From Lamellibrachia columna (lineage: Eukaryota; Annelida; Polychaeta; Sabellida; Siboglinidae): DNA of 64,000 bases. Below, one piece after another: positions 10,611 through 24,900 of this stretch. Where the stretch lies: contig OY759261.1 of the NCBI GenBank assembly GCA_963662155.1, forward strand, positions 5,380,227 to 5,444,226, read 5' to 3'. Position numbers and translations under genes: made by a program. Positions within the stretch are counted from its first letter, which is position 1, and every line of letters begins with the position of its first letter. The notes under the pieces were generated by a model. It had not been told where the DNA came from. It did no database searches and was given only the letters and a program-made list of their open reading frames with translations.

Positions 10611-13600
10611 CACTCGAAGTATTGCATCACACACAAACTTGAACTGGCTCTGAAAGAAAAGAAAGAAGATGAATATCAGCGGCAAGTAGACACAAGTAGA
10701 CACAAGTAGACACTGCTGTAGGTGAATAATACAAACTAGACAAATTATGATCAAGTACATATTTTCTTGTGTTCACCATGCAAGTATAAATCATATGATA
10801 AACTGATAGCAGTCAAAGCACAAATACTCCTGATGCAGGCACATTCCAGCGCAACCTAGCAGATTACGTTAGATGTAGGTATTACTCAGTCTATTGGGTA
10901 TCCTCACAGATTATGTTTGATGTAGGTAATACTCGGTCTATTGGGTATCCTCACATATTATGTTTGATGTAGGTAATACTCAGTCTATTGGGTATCCTCA
11001 CAGATTATGTTTGATGTAGGTAATACTCAGTCTATTGGGTATCCTCACAGATTATGTTTGATGTAGGTAATACTCAGTCTATTGGGTATCCTCACAGATT
11101 ATGTTTGATGTAGGTATTACTCAGTCTATTGGGTATCCTCACAGATTATGTTTGATGTAGGTAATACTCGGTCTATTGGGTATCCTCACATATTATGTTT
11201 GATGTAGGTATTACTCAGTCTATTGGGTATCCTCACAGATTATGTTTGATGTAGGTAATACTCAGTCTATTGGGTATCCTCACAGATTACGTTAGATGTA
11301 GGTATTACTCAGTCTATTGGGTATCCTCACAGATTATGTTTGATGTAGGTAATACTCGGTCTATTGGGTATCCTCACATATTATGTTTGATGTAGGTAAT
11401 ACTCAGTCTATTGGGTATCCTCACAGATTATGTTTGATGTAGGTAATACTCAGTCTATTGGGTATCCTCACAGATTATGTTTGATGTAGGTAATACTCAG
11501 TCTATTGGGTATCCTCACAGATTATGTTTGATGTAGGTATTACTCAGTCTATTGGGTATCCTCACAGATTATGTTTGATGTAGGTAATACTCAGTCTATT
11601 GGGTATCCTCACAGATTATGTTTGATGTAGGTAATACTCGGTCTATTGGGTATCCTCACATATTATGTTTGATGTAGGTAATACTCAGTCTATTGGGTAT
11701 CCTCACAGATTATGTTTGATGTAGGTAATACTCAGTCTATTGGGTATCCTCACAGATTATGTTTGATGTAGGTAATACTCAGTCTATTGGGTATCCTCAC
11801 AGATTATGTTTGATGTAGGTAATACTCAGTCTATTGGGTATCCTCACAGATTACGTTTGATGTAGGTAATACTCGGTCTATTGGGTATCCTCACAGATTA
11901 CGTTTGATGTAGGTAATACTCAGTCTATTGGGTATCCTCACAGATTATGTTTGATGTAGGTAATACTCAGTCTATTGGGTATCCTCACAGATTATGTTTG
12001 ATGTAGGTAATACTCAGTCTATTGGGTATCCTCACAGATTATGTTTGATGTAGGTAATACTCGGTCTATTGGGTATCCTCACAGATTACGTTTGATGTAG
12101 GTAATACTCAGTCTATTGGGTATCCTCACAGATTATGTTTGATGTAGGTAATACTCAGTCTATTGGGTATCCTCACAGATTATGTTTGATGTAGGTAATA
12201 CTCAGTCTATTGGGTATCCTCACAGATTATGTTTGATGTAGGTATTACTCAGTCTATTGGGTATCCTCACAGATTATGTTTGATGTAGGTAATACTCAGT
12301 CTATTGGGTATCCTCACAGATTATGTTTGATGTAGGTATTACTCAGTCTATTGGGTATCCTCACAGATTACGTTTGATGTAGGTAATACTCGGTCTATTG
12401 GGTATCCTCACAGATTACGTTTGATGTAGGTAATACTCAGTCTATTGGGTATCCTCACAGATTATGTTTGATGTAGGTATTACTCAGTCTATTGGGTATC
12501 CTCACAGATTATGTTTGATGTAGGTAATACTCGGTGTATTGGGTATCCTCACAGATTATGTTTGATGTAGGTAATACTCCGTCTATTAGGTATCCTCACA
12601 GATTATGTTTGATGTAGGTAATACTCGGTCTATTGGGTATCCTCACAGATTACGTTTGATGTAGGTAATACTCGGTCTATTGGGTATCCTCAGAGATTAC
12701 GTTTGATGTAGGTAATACTCGGTCTATTGGGTATCCTCACAGATTATGTTTGATGTAGGTAATACTCAGTCTATTGGGTATCCTCACAGATTATGTTTGA
12801 TGCCGGTAATACTCGGTCTATTGGGTATCCTCACAGATTATGTTTGATGCCGGTAATACTCGGTCTATTGGGTATCCTCACAGATTATGTTTGATGCCGG
12901 TAATACTCGGTCTATTGGGTATCCTCACATATTACGTTTGATGTAGGTAATACTCTGTCTATTGGGTATCCTCACAGATTATGTTTGATGCCGGTAATAC
13001 TCGGTCTATTGGGTATCCTCACAGATTATGTTTGATGCCGGTAATACTCGGTCTATTGGGTATCCTCACAGATTACGTTTGATGTAGGTAATACTCAGTC
13101 TATTGGGTATCCTCACAGATTATGTTTGATGTAGGTAATACTCAGTCTATTGGGTATCCTCACAGATTATGTTTGATGCTGGTAATACTCGGTCTATTGG
13201 GTATCCTCACAGATTATGTTTGATGCCGGTAATACTCGGTCTATTGGGTATATTCACAGATTATGTTTGATGTAGGTAATACTCGGTCTATTGGGTATCC
13301 TCACAGATTACGTTTGATGTAGGTAATACTCGGTCTATTGGGTATCCTCACAGATTACGTTTGATGTAGGTAATACTCGGTCTATTGGGTATCCTCACAG
13401 ATTATGTTTGATGTAGGTAATACTCAGTCTATTGGGTATCCTCACAGATTATGCTTGATGTAGGTAATACTCAGTCTATTGGGTATCCTCACAAATTACG
13501 TTTGATGTAGGTAATACTCGGTCTATTGGGTATCCTCACAGATGGTGACATTCAATGGGAACAGGAGACCCAATGAGAAATGTGATACACATTTGTACGG

Positions 13601-16600
13601 CTTTATTCTGGTTGTCAAGTCTAAAATATAAATTTCAACCCAATAAGGTAACGGGTCTGCACCACTGTGTACGGCCGGAGGCAGGTGCTGAGTGAAACGT
13701 ATCATAAAAGTGCTGCCCTCTACTGACCGCTGTCTGTATCAGCATGGCGCGCTGGTCCCGCATCTGTCTGACGATGTCGAGCGGGTACACTGGCTGATTG
13801 GCCTCCATCAGACACATGGCTGTCTCCATGGTGATGAGTACGCCAGTGCGACCAATGCCAGCACTGCAAGAACACATAGACTAATTACTTCTTGAGACGT
13901 TGCAAATGTATCTCATGTAATGGCATAGTTTCTGATCATTTCTATCCATTTCTATCATTTCAATCATAAGATCATAACTATATGTATTCTACCATCTCAA
14001 CCACCCAAGCATGTTTTGATGAAGTCCAACAGCCCACATATTAATGCTATCTATCAAATTAAAGATAGATCATCTTTTTCTGAGTGTTCTCTGACAGTCA
14101 TTGACGAGAAGACTATTGTGATGGTTGATTGCAAGTTTTTGAAGAAATGCTTTATAATTTTGTACATATATTACATCATTTGTGCCTTTGACTGCAACTC
14201 TCCAGATGATCTTTGACTGCAACTCTCCGGATGATCTTTGACTGCAACTCTCCAGATGATCTTTGACTGCAACTCTCCAGATGATCTTTGACTGCAACTC
14301 TCCAGATGATCTTTGACTGCAACTCTCTGGATGATCTTTGACTGCAACTCTCTGGATGATCTTTGACTGCCACTCTCCGGATGATCTTTGACTGCAACTC
14401 TCCAGATGATCTTTGACTGCAACTCTCCAGATGATCTTTGACTGCAACTCTCCAGATGATCTTTGACTGCAACTCTCCGGATGATCTTTGACTGCAACTC
14501 TCTGGATGATCTTTGACTGCAACTCTCCTGATGATCGTTGACTGCAACTCTCCTGATGATCGTACACTGCAATTCTCCTGATGATCGTTGACTGCAACTC
14601 TCCTTATGATCTTTGACTGCAACTCTCTGGATGATCTTTGACTGCAACTCTCCTGATGATGGTTGACTGCAACTCTCCTGATGATCGTTGACTGCAACTC
14701 TCACGATGATCTTTGACTGCAACTCTCCCGATGATCTTTGACTGCAACTCTCCTGATGATCGTTGACTGCAACTCTCCTGATGATCTTTGACTGCAACTC
14801 TCAATGATCTTTGACTGCACCTCTCCCGATGATCTTTGACTGCAACTCTCCAGATGATCTTTGACTGCAACTCTCTGGATGATCTTTGACTGCCACTCTC
14901 CGGATGATCTTTGACTGCAACTCTCCGGATGATCTTTGACTGCAACTCTCCAGATGATCTTTGACTGCAACTCTCCAGATGATCTTTGACTGCAACTCTC
15001 CGGATGATCTTTGACTGCAACTCTCCGGATGACCTTTGACTGCAACTCTCCGGATGATCTTTGACTGCCACTCTCCGGATGACCTTTGACTGCAACTCTC
15101 CTGATGATCACTGACTGCAACTCTCCTGATGATCGTTGACTGCAACTCTCCAGATGATCTTTGACTGCAACTCTCCTGATGATCTTTGACTGCAACTCTC
15201 CGGATGATCTTTGATTGCATCCCTCTAAATGATCTTTGACTGCAACTCTCCGGATGATCTTTGACTGCAACTCTCCAAATGATCTTTGACTGCAACTCTC
15301 CGGATGATCTTTGACTGCAACTCTCTGGATGATCTTTGACTGCAACTCTCCTGATGATCTTTGACTGCAACTCTCCGGATGATCTTTGACTGCAACTCTC
15401 CAGATGATCTTCGACTGCAACTCTCTGGATGATCTTTGACTGCAACTCTCTGGATGATCTTTGACTGCCACTCTCCGGATGATCTTTGACTGCCACTCTC
15501 CGGATGATCTTTGACTGCAACTCTCCTGATGATCACTGACTGCAACTCTCCTGATGATCATTGACTGCAACTCTCTTGATGATCGTTGACTGCAACATTC
15601 CTGATGATCTTTGAATGCAACTCTCCTGATGATCATTGACTGCAACTCTCCTGATGATCTTTGATTACAACTCTCCGGATGATCTTTGACTACAACTCTC
15701 CGGATGATCTTTGACTGCCATTCTCCCGATGATCTTTGACTGCAACTCTCTGGATGATCTTTGACTGCAACTCTCTGGATGATCTTTGAATGCAACTCTC
15801 TGGATGATCTTTGACTACAACTCTCTGGATGATCTTTGACTGCAACTCTCTGGATGACCTTTGACTGCAACTCTCTGGATGATCTTTGACTGCAACTCTC
15901 TGGATGATCTTGCAGTTGAACAGTGTTTTCTCCTAATGCTTGTATTTTGTTTCCCCTTGCCAATTACACAAACAAGCAAACATTTTGACAGCCACATAGA
16001 TTTGAAAACTGACTTGTAATAATTTTTTTTGTTTATTTCTATCGCTATATTGTAACACTTCAGCAGCTAAGGTTATTTTGAGGGCGAAACGAGCCAGTTT
16101 TTGTGGTTGCAACCCTAAAATGACCAGTAATGACCCCAATCTAACGTGTAATGACCCCAAAGTGACCTATTATGACGAGGGACTGACCTGCAATGGACGG
16201 TGGTTGGCTCGACCATGCCGATGCGGTTCTGTCGGACACGCATGACGAAGTGGAGGAAGTCTGAGCTGTCGTCAGGCACGCCGTGGTCCGGCCAGGAGAT
16301 GTACTGCATCTGACGGATGTGACGATCCTCACTACCGTGCTGTCAAACACGTCACATGGTCAGCATCATACATCGCTGGTCATCATTGGTTTACTTGACT
16401 GGACAACTTGTCTAAAATACATTTTCTATATTATAAATATTTATATTTTTTAATGAATTTTCAGTTACATTTTGTACATGTAACATTTGTTGACACATTT
16501 TTATGTACACTACTCCCAAGATATTTCATGTAACAAAAACACTTTTTAGAAGGATTTTGGAGAATATGTAGGTGAACACAACAATCCAAACCAGATGACC

Positions 16601-18197
16601 AGATCATTTTTACTTCCAGAGTGTTGCTATTTCTCGTTGCAAAAAAACAATATTTCTCAGATTCCATGTTTAAACGTTATTTAGGGGTATGAAATTTTTA
16701 TAAAAGTGCACTTTAGAGATAGTAAACATTCAAAGCTATCGGAATATGGTAGCAAAAAACATTTTGAGAAGTTCTTTCAAAAAACGTCATTTCAGGTGGG
16801 GCATCTCAAATGTGTACCAAAAAAATGTGTTGTTTGAAATAAAAATAAGGAAATTACGTCACTCTACTCTACTCTTTAAGAGAATCATGGATAATAGAAC
16901 CAGCCCCTTAATTGAATCAAACATATTGGCTGGCACAGAATCACTCCCTATTGCCGCTGTATTAATGTTTGTTTGCTCTCGCCGGAAGTGATTCTGCTTA
17001 GCCAAGTCCACTCCACTTGCTTCACTACACATCAAAGGCACCTACCTCCATATTGACAAGTGTGAATTCACTACACATCAAAGGCACCTACCTCCATATT
17101 GACAAGTGTGAATTCACTACACATCAAAGGCACCTACCTCCATATTGACAAGTGTGAATTCACTACACATCAAAGGCACCTACCTCCATATTGACAATTG
17201 TGAATTCACTACACATCAAAGGCACCTACCTCCATATTGACAATTGTGAATTCACTACACATCAAAGGCACCTACCTCCATATTGACAATTGTGAATTCA
17301 CTACACATCAAAGGCACCTACCTCCATACTGACAATTGTGAATTCACTACACATCAAAGGCACCTACCTCCATATTGACAATTGTGAATTCACTACACAT
17401 CAAAGGCACCTACCTCCATACTGACAATTGTGAATTCACTACACATCAAAGGCACCTACCTCCATACTGACAATTGTGAATTCACTACACATCAAAGGCA
17501 CCTACCTCCATATTGACAATTGTGAATTCACTACACATCAAAGGCACCTACCTCCATACTGACAATTGTGAATTCACTACACATCAAAGGCACCTACCTC
17601 CATACGGACAAGTGTGAATTCACGAAACGCAAAGGAACTCGTCAGTTGTTCCTTGAGACAGGTCAACTGGAGACGGCCGAAGTCAGCAGTCTCATAGAGG
17701 TCAGGCCAGTACTGGTGACATTTGACTCGACCCCGCTCGACCTTGGTGGTGAGCATCACGACGACGGTGCATTGTTGTTCCCAGATCATCTGCCAGAAGT
17801 CTGCACACGTGTTGGGCAGCGGGCCCTGCGCTGCGATGTAGCGGTTCACAATCCCTGAACCCGGGATCTCCATCTGAAAACAACCGGTGAAAGGGTAATA
17901 TAAATATTAATGTTTACCAATTTATACACCACCAAATTTATACAATGATATTCTTTGGTGCTGTACATAATAAAAAATACAAATAATACATAAGAAATAT
18001 GAACTAGACTTTGGATTAACGTGAGTTAGGATTAAGCTATTCAATGATGGTGATACTAATTTTTAAATTACTTCTTGACAGGACTGAATTTCATGAAATA
18101 CAACCATGTAAATTAATAAATACAGACACCATATTTTACTTGGCCCAAATTGTAAAATTAGATTTAAATATAGTAATGTACTACTAATGGTACATGT

Positions 18198-18248
<51 letters not shown>

Positions 18249-21200
18249 TGATATATATATAATGTAACAATAAACTTATATAGCACCCAAATTCTCAGGA
18301 AACAGAGCTGAGAGCCAAAACCAATGAGAATCATTATACCACGAACAGGGACGCACAACAATCAAAATGATGCAGTACACAGTGTAACACATTACATTTG
18401 TGACAAACTAAATTGGACATTGTAACCAACCAATCATGCATCCACTTACATTCACAAAGTTGGCATTGATATAATCACCACCCGATGATTTGATTTTCAC
18501 TCGTGTGGTATCATCTGAAAATAAAGACTGAGTTAAGTTTGTTCCACAAGGCTTCATTAATTGGATACATAATATAACCTTTTCACAGCCAGCAAAATGT
18601 GTCCAGTCATTAACGCTGTATGTGTGTGTGTGTGTGTCATTGGCACACATCTACACAATCACTGGCACATACTATACCTGTTCTAGTTGTTTCCAGCACT
18701 CGGCAACATTCCATTAACTGACTAGTCTGTATGTTGTTGTTAATACAATTGTTTGGTGTTTCGAGGTATCATTCAACAGCCTTTTACAGAACATTATTGT
18801 CAAGCCGACCTTTATATGCTGGCATTGAGGGTGGTCACTGCCAGGGTGGTCACTGCCAGGGTGGTCACTGCCAGGGTGGTCACTGCCAGGGTGCTCACTG
18901 CCAGGGTGCTTACTGCCAGGGTGCTCACTGTCAGGGTGGTCACTGCCAGGGTGCTCACTGCCAGGGTGATCACTGCCAGGGTGGTCACTGCCAGGGTGGT
19001 CACTGCCAGGGTGGTCACTGCCAGGGTGCTCACTGCCAGGGTGGTCACTGCCAGGGTGCTCACTGCCAGGGTGGTCACTGCCAGGGTGCTCACTGCCAGG
19101 GTGGTCACTGCCAGGGTGTTCACTGCCAGGGTGGTCACTGCCAGGGTGATCACTGCCAGGGTGGTCACTGCCAGGGTGGTCACTGCCAGGGTGGTCACTG
19201 CCAGGGTGATCACTGCCAGGGTGGTCACTGCCACGGTGGTCACTGCCAGGGTGGTCACTGCCAGGGTGGTCACTGCCAGGGTGATCACTGCCAGGGTGGT
19301 CACTGCCAGGGTGGTCACTGCCAGGGTGATCACTGCCAGGGTGGTCACTGCCAGGGTAGTCACTGCCAGGGTGATCACTGCCAGGGTGCATGCCATCCTC
19401 AATGGTTCTTTTACGTTCCCAATTAAATGAGACGAGACTGACATTAACGTGATCATCCGAGTGACGAGAGATACATAATCGCCAATGTTGAGAGCCAGGT
19501 TTTTACACCAAACATACCCATGCCCGGTCCGGGTCTTGAACTCAGAACTCTTTCATACAAAGTGGATGTGCAAACCACAACACTACCTCTAGAAACCTTC
19601 ATTGACATCACAGCTCAAAGGTATGGCAGCAGTCTTTTCGCGTTTGTCAACAGCCTAAATGTGCAGTACGTCATTGAGCAGCCACTTGCAGGTTGCCAGA
19701 TTTAGTTCTGCAATGTCAGTTTCTCTGTTTGGAGCACCACATAGTGGACAGTATTCACATGCAGCGGTCTCCGTTATACAAGCTTTAAACCAGCCACCTC
19801 ACGTCCACAGTTAGCAGTCTGACCGGTCATTGGTTAACACTGACTAATGACCAATGTTCCACTGATGAACTGACCACGAGGTTACTCTAGGACATACTTA
19901 GGTGTTGTATACGTGAGAGACACTTACAGGGAGATATGTCCTTGTATCTGTTCTTGGAGAGGTTCTCTGTCAGCCGTGCACCGTTCATTGTCATTCCCGG
20001 CTTCTTTCGGTACAGTTGCTACAAATCACAACCACTTTATTTTATCTTGTACAATAATAAAATAATAATACAAACACTTCAATCACATCAAAAACCCTTG
20101 GAAAACCACGCTCACACGCACATCAAAACAAAATAGCTAGACAAACTCGAAATTAACATGCCACATTAAAGTTAAATAAATACGAGTGATGATACGTATG
20201 ATTTGTGTGCATGCGTGCATATATGTAATACAGTATGTATGGTTATCATAGCCCTCTTTGATCTTAGTGCTATCAGGAGGACCTCAGTTTGGTCCATCCA
20301 CTGCCATTGCAAAACTTGGGCTATTTAGTTCACCTCACATTGCCTCAGTTCACTCAGCTGTATAACTGAGTACCTGGCTATAGACAGTTGACTCAGCTAT
20401 ATAACTGGCTATAGACAGTTCACTCAGCTATATAACTGAGTACCTGGCTATAGACAGTTCCCTCAACTGTACAACTGAGTACCTGGGTATAGGCAGTTCA
20501 CTCAGCTGTACAACTGAGTATCTGACTATACACAGTTCACTCAGCTCTATAATTGAGTACCTGGCTATAGACAGTTCACTCAGCTGTATAACTGAGTACC
20601 TGGCTATAGGCAGTTCACTCAGCTGTATAACTGAGTATCTGGCTATAGACAGTTCACTCAGCTATATAACTGAGTACCTGGCTATAGACAGTTCACTCAG
20701 CTGTATAACTGAGTACCTGGCTATAGACAGTTCACTCAGCTGTATCAATGAGTACCTGGCTATAGACAGTTCATTCAGCTGTGTCAATGAGTACCTGGCT
20801 ATAGACAGTTCACTCAGCTGTGTCAATGAATACCTGGCTACAGACAGTTCACTCAGCTGTACAAATGAGTACCTGGCTACAGACAGTTCACTCAGCTGTA
20901 TAACTGAGTACCTGGCTAAAGACAGTTCACTCAGCTGTACAACTGAGTACCTGGCTAAAGACAGTTCACTCAGCTGTATAACTGAGTACCTGGCTACAGA
21001 CAGCTCACTCAGCTGTATAACTGAGTACCTGGCTAGAGACAGTTCACTCAGCTGTATAACTGAGTACCTGGCTAAAGACAGTGAGGGGAATCTAGCGAAG
21101 GCATTATGATAACAAACAACAGCGCGGCTGAATGCTTCAATAAGTTGAAATGGTGTTTGCATGAACAGGTCTGCATAACAACTGTAAAAAATGTTGAGCA

Positions 21201-21946
21201 ACAAATGAGGTATATATTTGCAAAAAGCATTATACCCATTTTGTGCATTTCGAGATCAATAGTGTTTTGTCCCGCATGTTGTTATGCTATATAAGAAAAC
21301 TGCTATTTCACCAGTCATTAGCGCATTGTATAATGCATTTTTGTGCAATTTTTTTACCTCCACCAGTACCAACTAGATGGCAGCACAAAACTGCTCTTAA
21401 CTCAATTTATTTGGGCACTTAACGCATTTTGCAAATAAACGCCTCAAACGTTGGTAGAAATAGTTGGCCATACCTCAAACTGAGCGAGCAGAGTGCCGCT
21501 CTCAAGACCCTCCTGAAGCAGCAACATCGAGCCAGACAGGGGGTCTCCACCAGGGGGCAGTGTGCTGTGGTGCGTGTCAGGGATGTACTGGAAGTCTGGT
21601 TCCTCTGGGGTGTCCTCCCCGATATATACTGTCGACGACAATGGGCTACATTAGCGATGTGAGGCAAGAAATATCACTTTGTCAAAGATCCTTCCAGTTA
21701 GATATTTTTTTTCATTATTGTTTTAGAATCGTTTCACAAAAAGTATCCACAGCAACAGCTAGCTCTTGGTGCAAGCGTTGTTGTTGAGTTTTGATGAAAT
21801 CATGGGGGAAACTATGAAAAAAGGGCAAAATTAGTCCAGGCCTATATATATAGGGCTTATATATATATATATATATATGCAGTGCATATATATATATATA
21901 GGGCTTATATATATATATATATATATGCAGTGCATATATATGTATG

Positions 21947-21989
<43 letters not shown>

Positions 21990-24900
21990 CCTATACATAT
22001 ATATATATATAGAGCCTACATATTCACACTTTCACCAGTTACCTGGTCTAACAATCAAAGTCAATTTTTCGATGGTTCCAATTGCCATATTATGTCAACT
22101 ATTCACACACTACAGAATTTAAACATCAACAAAGAAAATGTGTAGCTAAATGAACTGGAGATGGAGTTTTAAGACACAGTAAGAGTTTTAAGACACAGTA
22201 AGGGTTCTATTTTATGATATATAGAGCTTATAATTCAAGTCCACTGTTACATTCTTAAAAGTGCTAAGATTGTAGAAATGTTTTGTGTTCACTTCAAATT
22301 TGCATGCATGTTTGTACACTTGTGTACGTGTACACATGAATGTACACACGTATATATGTCATAATATGTAATTCCTTCTAACTCCATGTTCAACACTTAA
22401 TAAGTCATTAATGAAAGTACACTTCTTAAAGCCCCACAACCCTCAATTATCCACATACAACCCACCAGATGGCACCACATGTACATGGTTCATTACTCAT
22501 TACTTTATCACCAGGTGGCAGCACTTACCATTAGGACGGACAACCAGCACAAGTTCTCCCGAATGTGTCTCCCTTGACGACCGGATAAACATCACAACCT
22601 ATGAAAGAACAACAGTTTAGTTTCCCTGTAATCCTAAACATGCTGCTGTGACATCAACAATCCAGTAGGGTATGTTAAAGTGCCTACTGACACAGCAGCT
22701 GCAAGTTCTTCTTCTTCTTCGTGACCTTACTCACAGTGCTGGTATATTCATCACTAAATGTGATAATTCGCAATGATCTCGCAGCTGGTTCTTCTAATCT
22801 GGTCGCGCCATTTTGTGACGTCAGCAGGGGTATATCTTCCAGGAGGCGTGCTTTCACAAAGCATTCGTACCGTATGAAGGAAAATTACATAACTTGGAAC
22901 ACTCGTAGAAAAAACATAGCATCGCAAACTGTACGTAAATAAGTACTGACCCCGGCTGATGTCGTTTCCGGTCTCACAAAAAAAATAATTATTTCCTGGT
23001 GGTAACTGAAAAACTTTCTAAAATAAAGCTATTTACATTATGTAATTCACCAAAGATTAGCATATGAATTATTTTTAGAGATTTTACTTGGACTGTGTAA
23101 AAAAATAGCAAAACCGTGTCACAGGCACTTTTTTCATGGGAACAAACATTAATTGAAAACAATTTAACAGGATTAGTTGATAAATGAACAACTCTAATTT
23201 ACTACAATAATAGCCGTGTAGCTGAGAAACAATATCACTGCATTGTTTATCTAAATTTGCAGTCAAGCATGTCAAATTGTCACATTCCTTACTGGTGTAA
23301 ATGTTCATCAAGCTGGAAAATGAATGTATATCAACCTGAAGTAGACAGCAAAGGTTGTTGAAACGTTGACAGTGAGTTAACTCGAGTAGTTGTTTGGAGA
23401 AGAACATTTATATTATGCTCCCATTCAACGTCTAACATCTTGTTATAACGACCGAATCAATCGACCTGTGGCCAGTGGAGACACCTGCTGGCTGTACCTG
23501 TTCGTGTGTGTGCTGCGAAACGTCCCGGCCGTTGATGTAGAGCACTTGATCGCCCTCATTCAGTCGGGGTATACACAGGTCAGCTGGGGTCTGGGGTGCC
23601 ACCCTTGATACAATGATCGGCATGCCCTGATCCGCCCCTCCCTGGAACATACACGTCTGATGTGGTCAGATAAGACAGCATCCAGCAAGGGGCATCGACA
23701 TAAGGTCAAATATGGTCATTATAGCCCAGTTTTCATCAATTTCGATACAATCTCACGATCTGCCGATTTTCAGCCAAAATGCAACTGTGAGTAAAATAAA
23801 TAAATTTACCAATTTTTAATCCAAAATATACCGCCGAACCAAGCCTATTTAAATATTTGGAGAAAATGCACCAATATGCCCTAAAATTTAAAAATTCTTC
23901 TCCAGTTAGGGGAACCCCCCCACACCCTGCTTCTCACGACGGAGGGTTCATCTCCCTCCCCCACAAGGGAAGAAGTCCCTCTTTCTGTGCAGTGTCACAT
24001 TGTGTTTCATTCATAACGAGTTGGTTACTGTTCCTAGCTGTTTTTACCATACAGACATTTGTAAATAATGAGCCCATGCTGGTATGGAGAGAGACCCGTA
24101 GATTACTCTGTAGTACAATAACAACACATACATAGGTTGGCCAATGATTACTTCACCAAGGGCAGTTACACCATAATTGTTACAATCTGATACTATCACA
24201 CAAGACTGAGTCATTCATTCATTCATTCATACTGTTATACACCAACATTGTGTGCTTTGGATGTTTTTGCTCATTTTCTGTGGGTCAGATATGGAAACCA
24301 CCAGATCTGTGAGTCCATAGCAGGGTACACATTTACCCTGTGTGGGGTGTTTAGTATGTTTGGCATACACATCAAGGCCCCTTCTAAATACTTACAAATT
24401 TGTAACCAAAGTTTTCTGTAAATGTGGCAGCAAAACTGTCCCGTGGGGTGGGGGTTGACTCATGGAATATCTGGGTGAATTTTATCTGATGTGGTGATAC
24501 TGAATAGGCCTACTGAAATATTACATAATCCATGTTGAAACCCAGGAATACAGGCAGGCTGGTGTTATAATCTTAAACTTGCCATGTTATTTTGACATTA
24601 GATATTTTGCGATATTCCTCTTGGGGGTAGCTTTGCTGCCATATTTACGGAAAACTTGAGTTACAAATGTGTAAGTTTCAAGAGAATACGTGCCCAGGTA
24701 AAGAGCACCTAGATTTTAGTGTTTTTAGAAGAAACTGTCCAAGTTTCAAAATGGCATTAGGTGGACTTGAGCCTGGTTCTCTCAATTGACAGTACGGTGA
24801 TCTAACTACCAGGTTACCCCACCCTTTCATTCACCAAAGCCCTGAGGCGAACCACACACAACAGCCTCAGCTGTATCCCTGGGCAATGGCAAATAGTCCA

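Larger units (their letters stand above)
20019..21473 (-). other. ptpn4 intron with a SINE and its internal array
   Basis: Most of the intron is a + oriented SINE copy with a 39-bp internal expansion. The remaining 300 bp next to exon 4 is AT-rich and unique-looking. Confidence 0.75.

Noticed and set aside
9921..13541. Regularly spaced repeats reminiscent of a CRISPR array
   Set aside because: The units are contiguous, with no unique spacers, in an intron-containing animal gene.
14070..15997. Several overlapping - strand frames with a 25-residue periodic peptide
   Set aside because: The 25-bp array read in all three frames; not coding.
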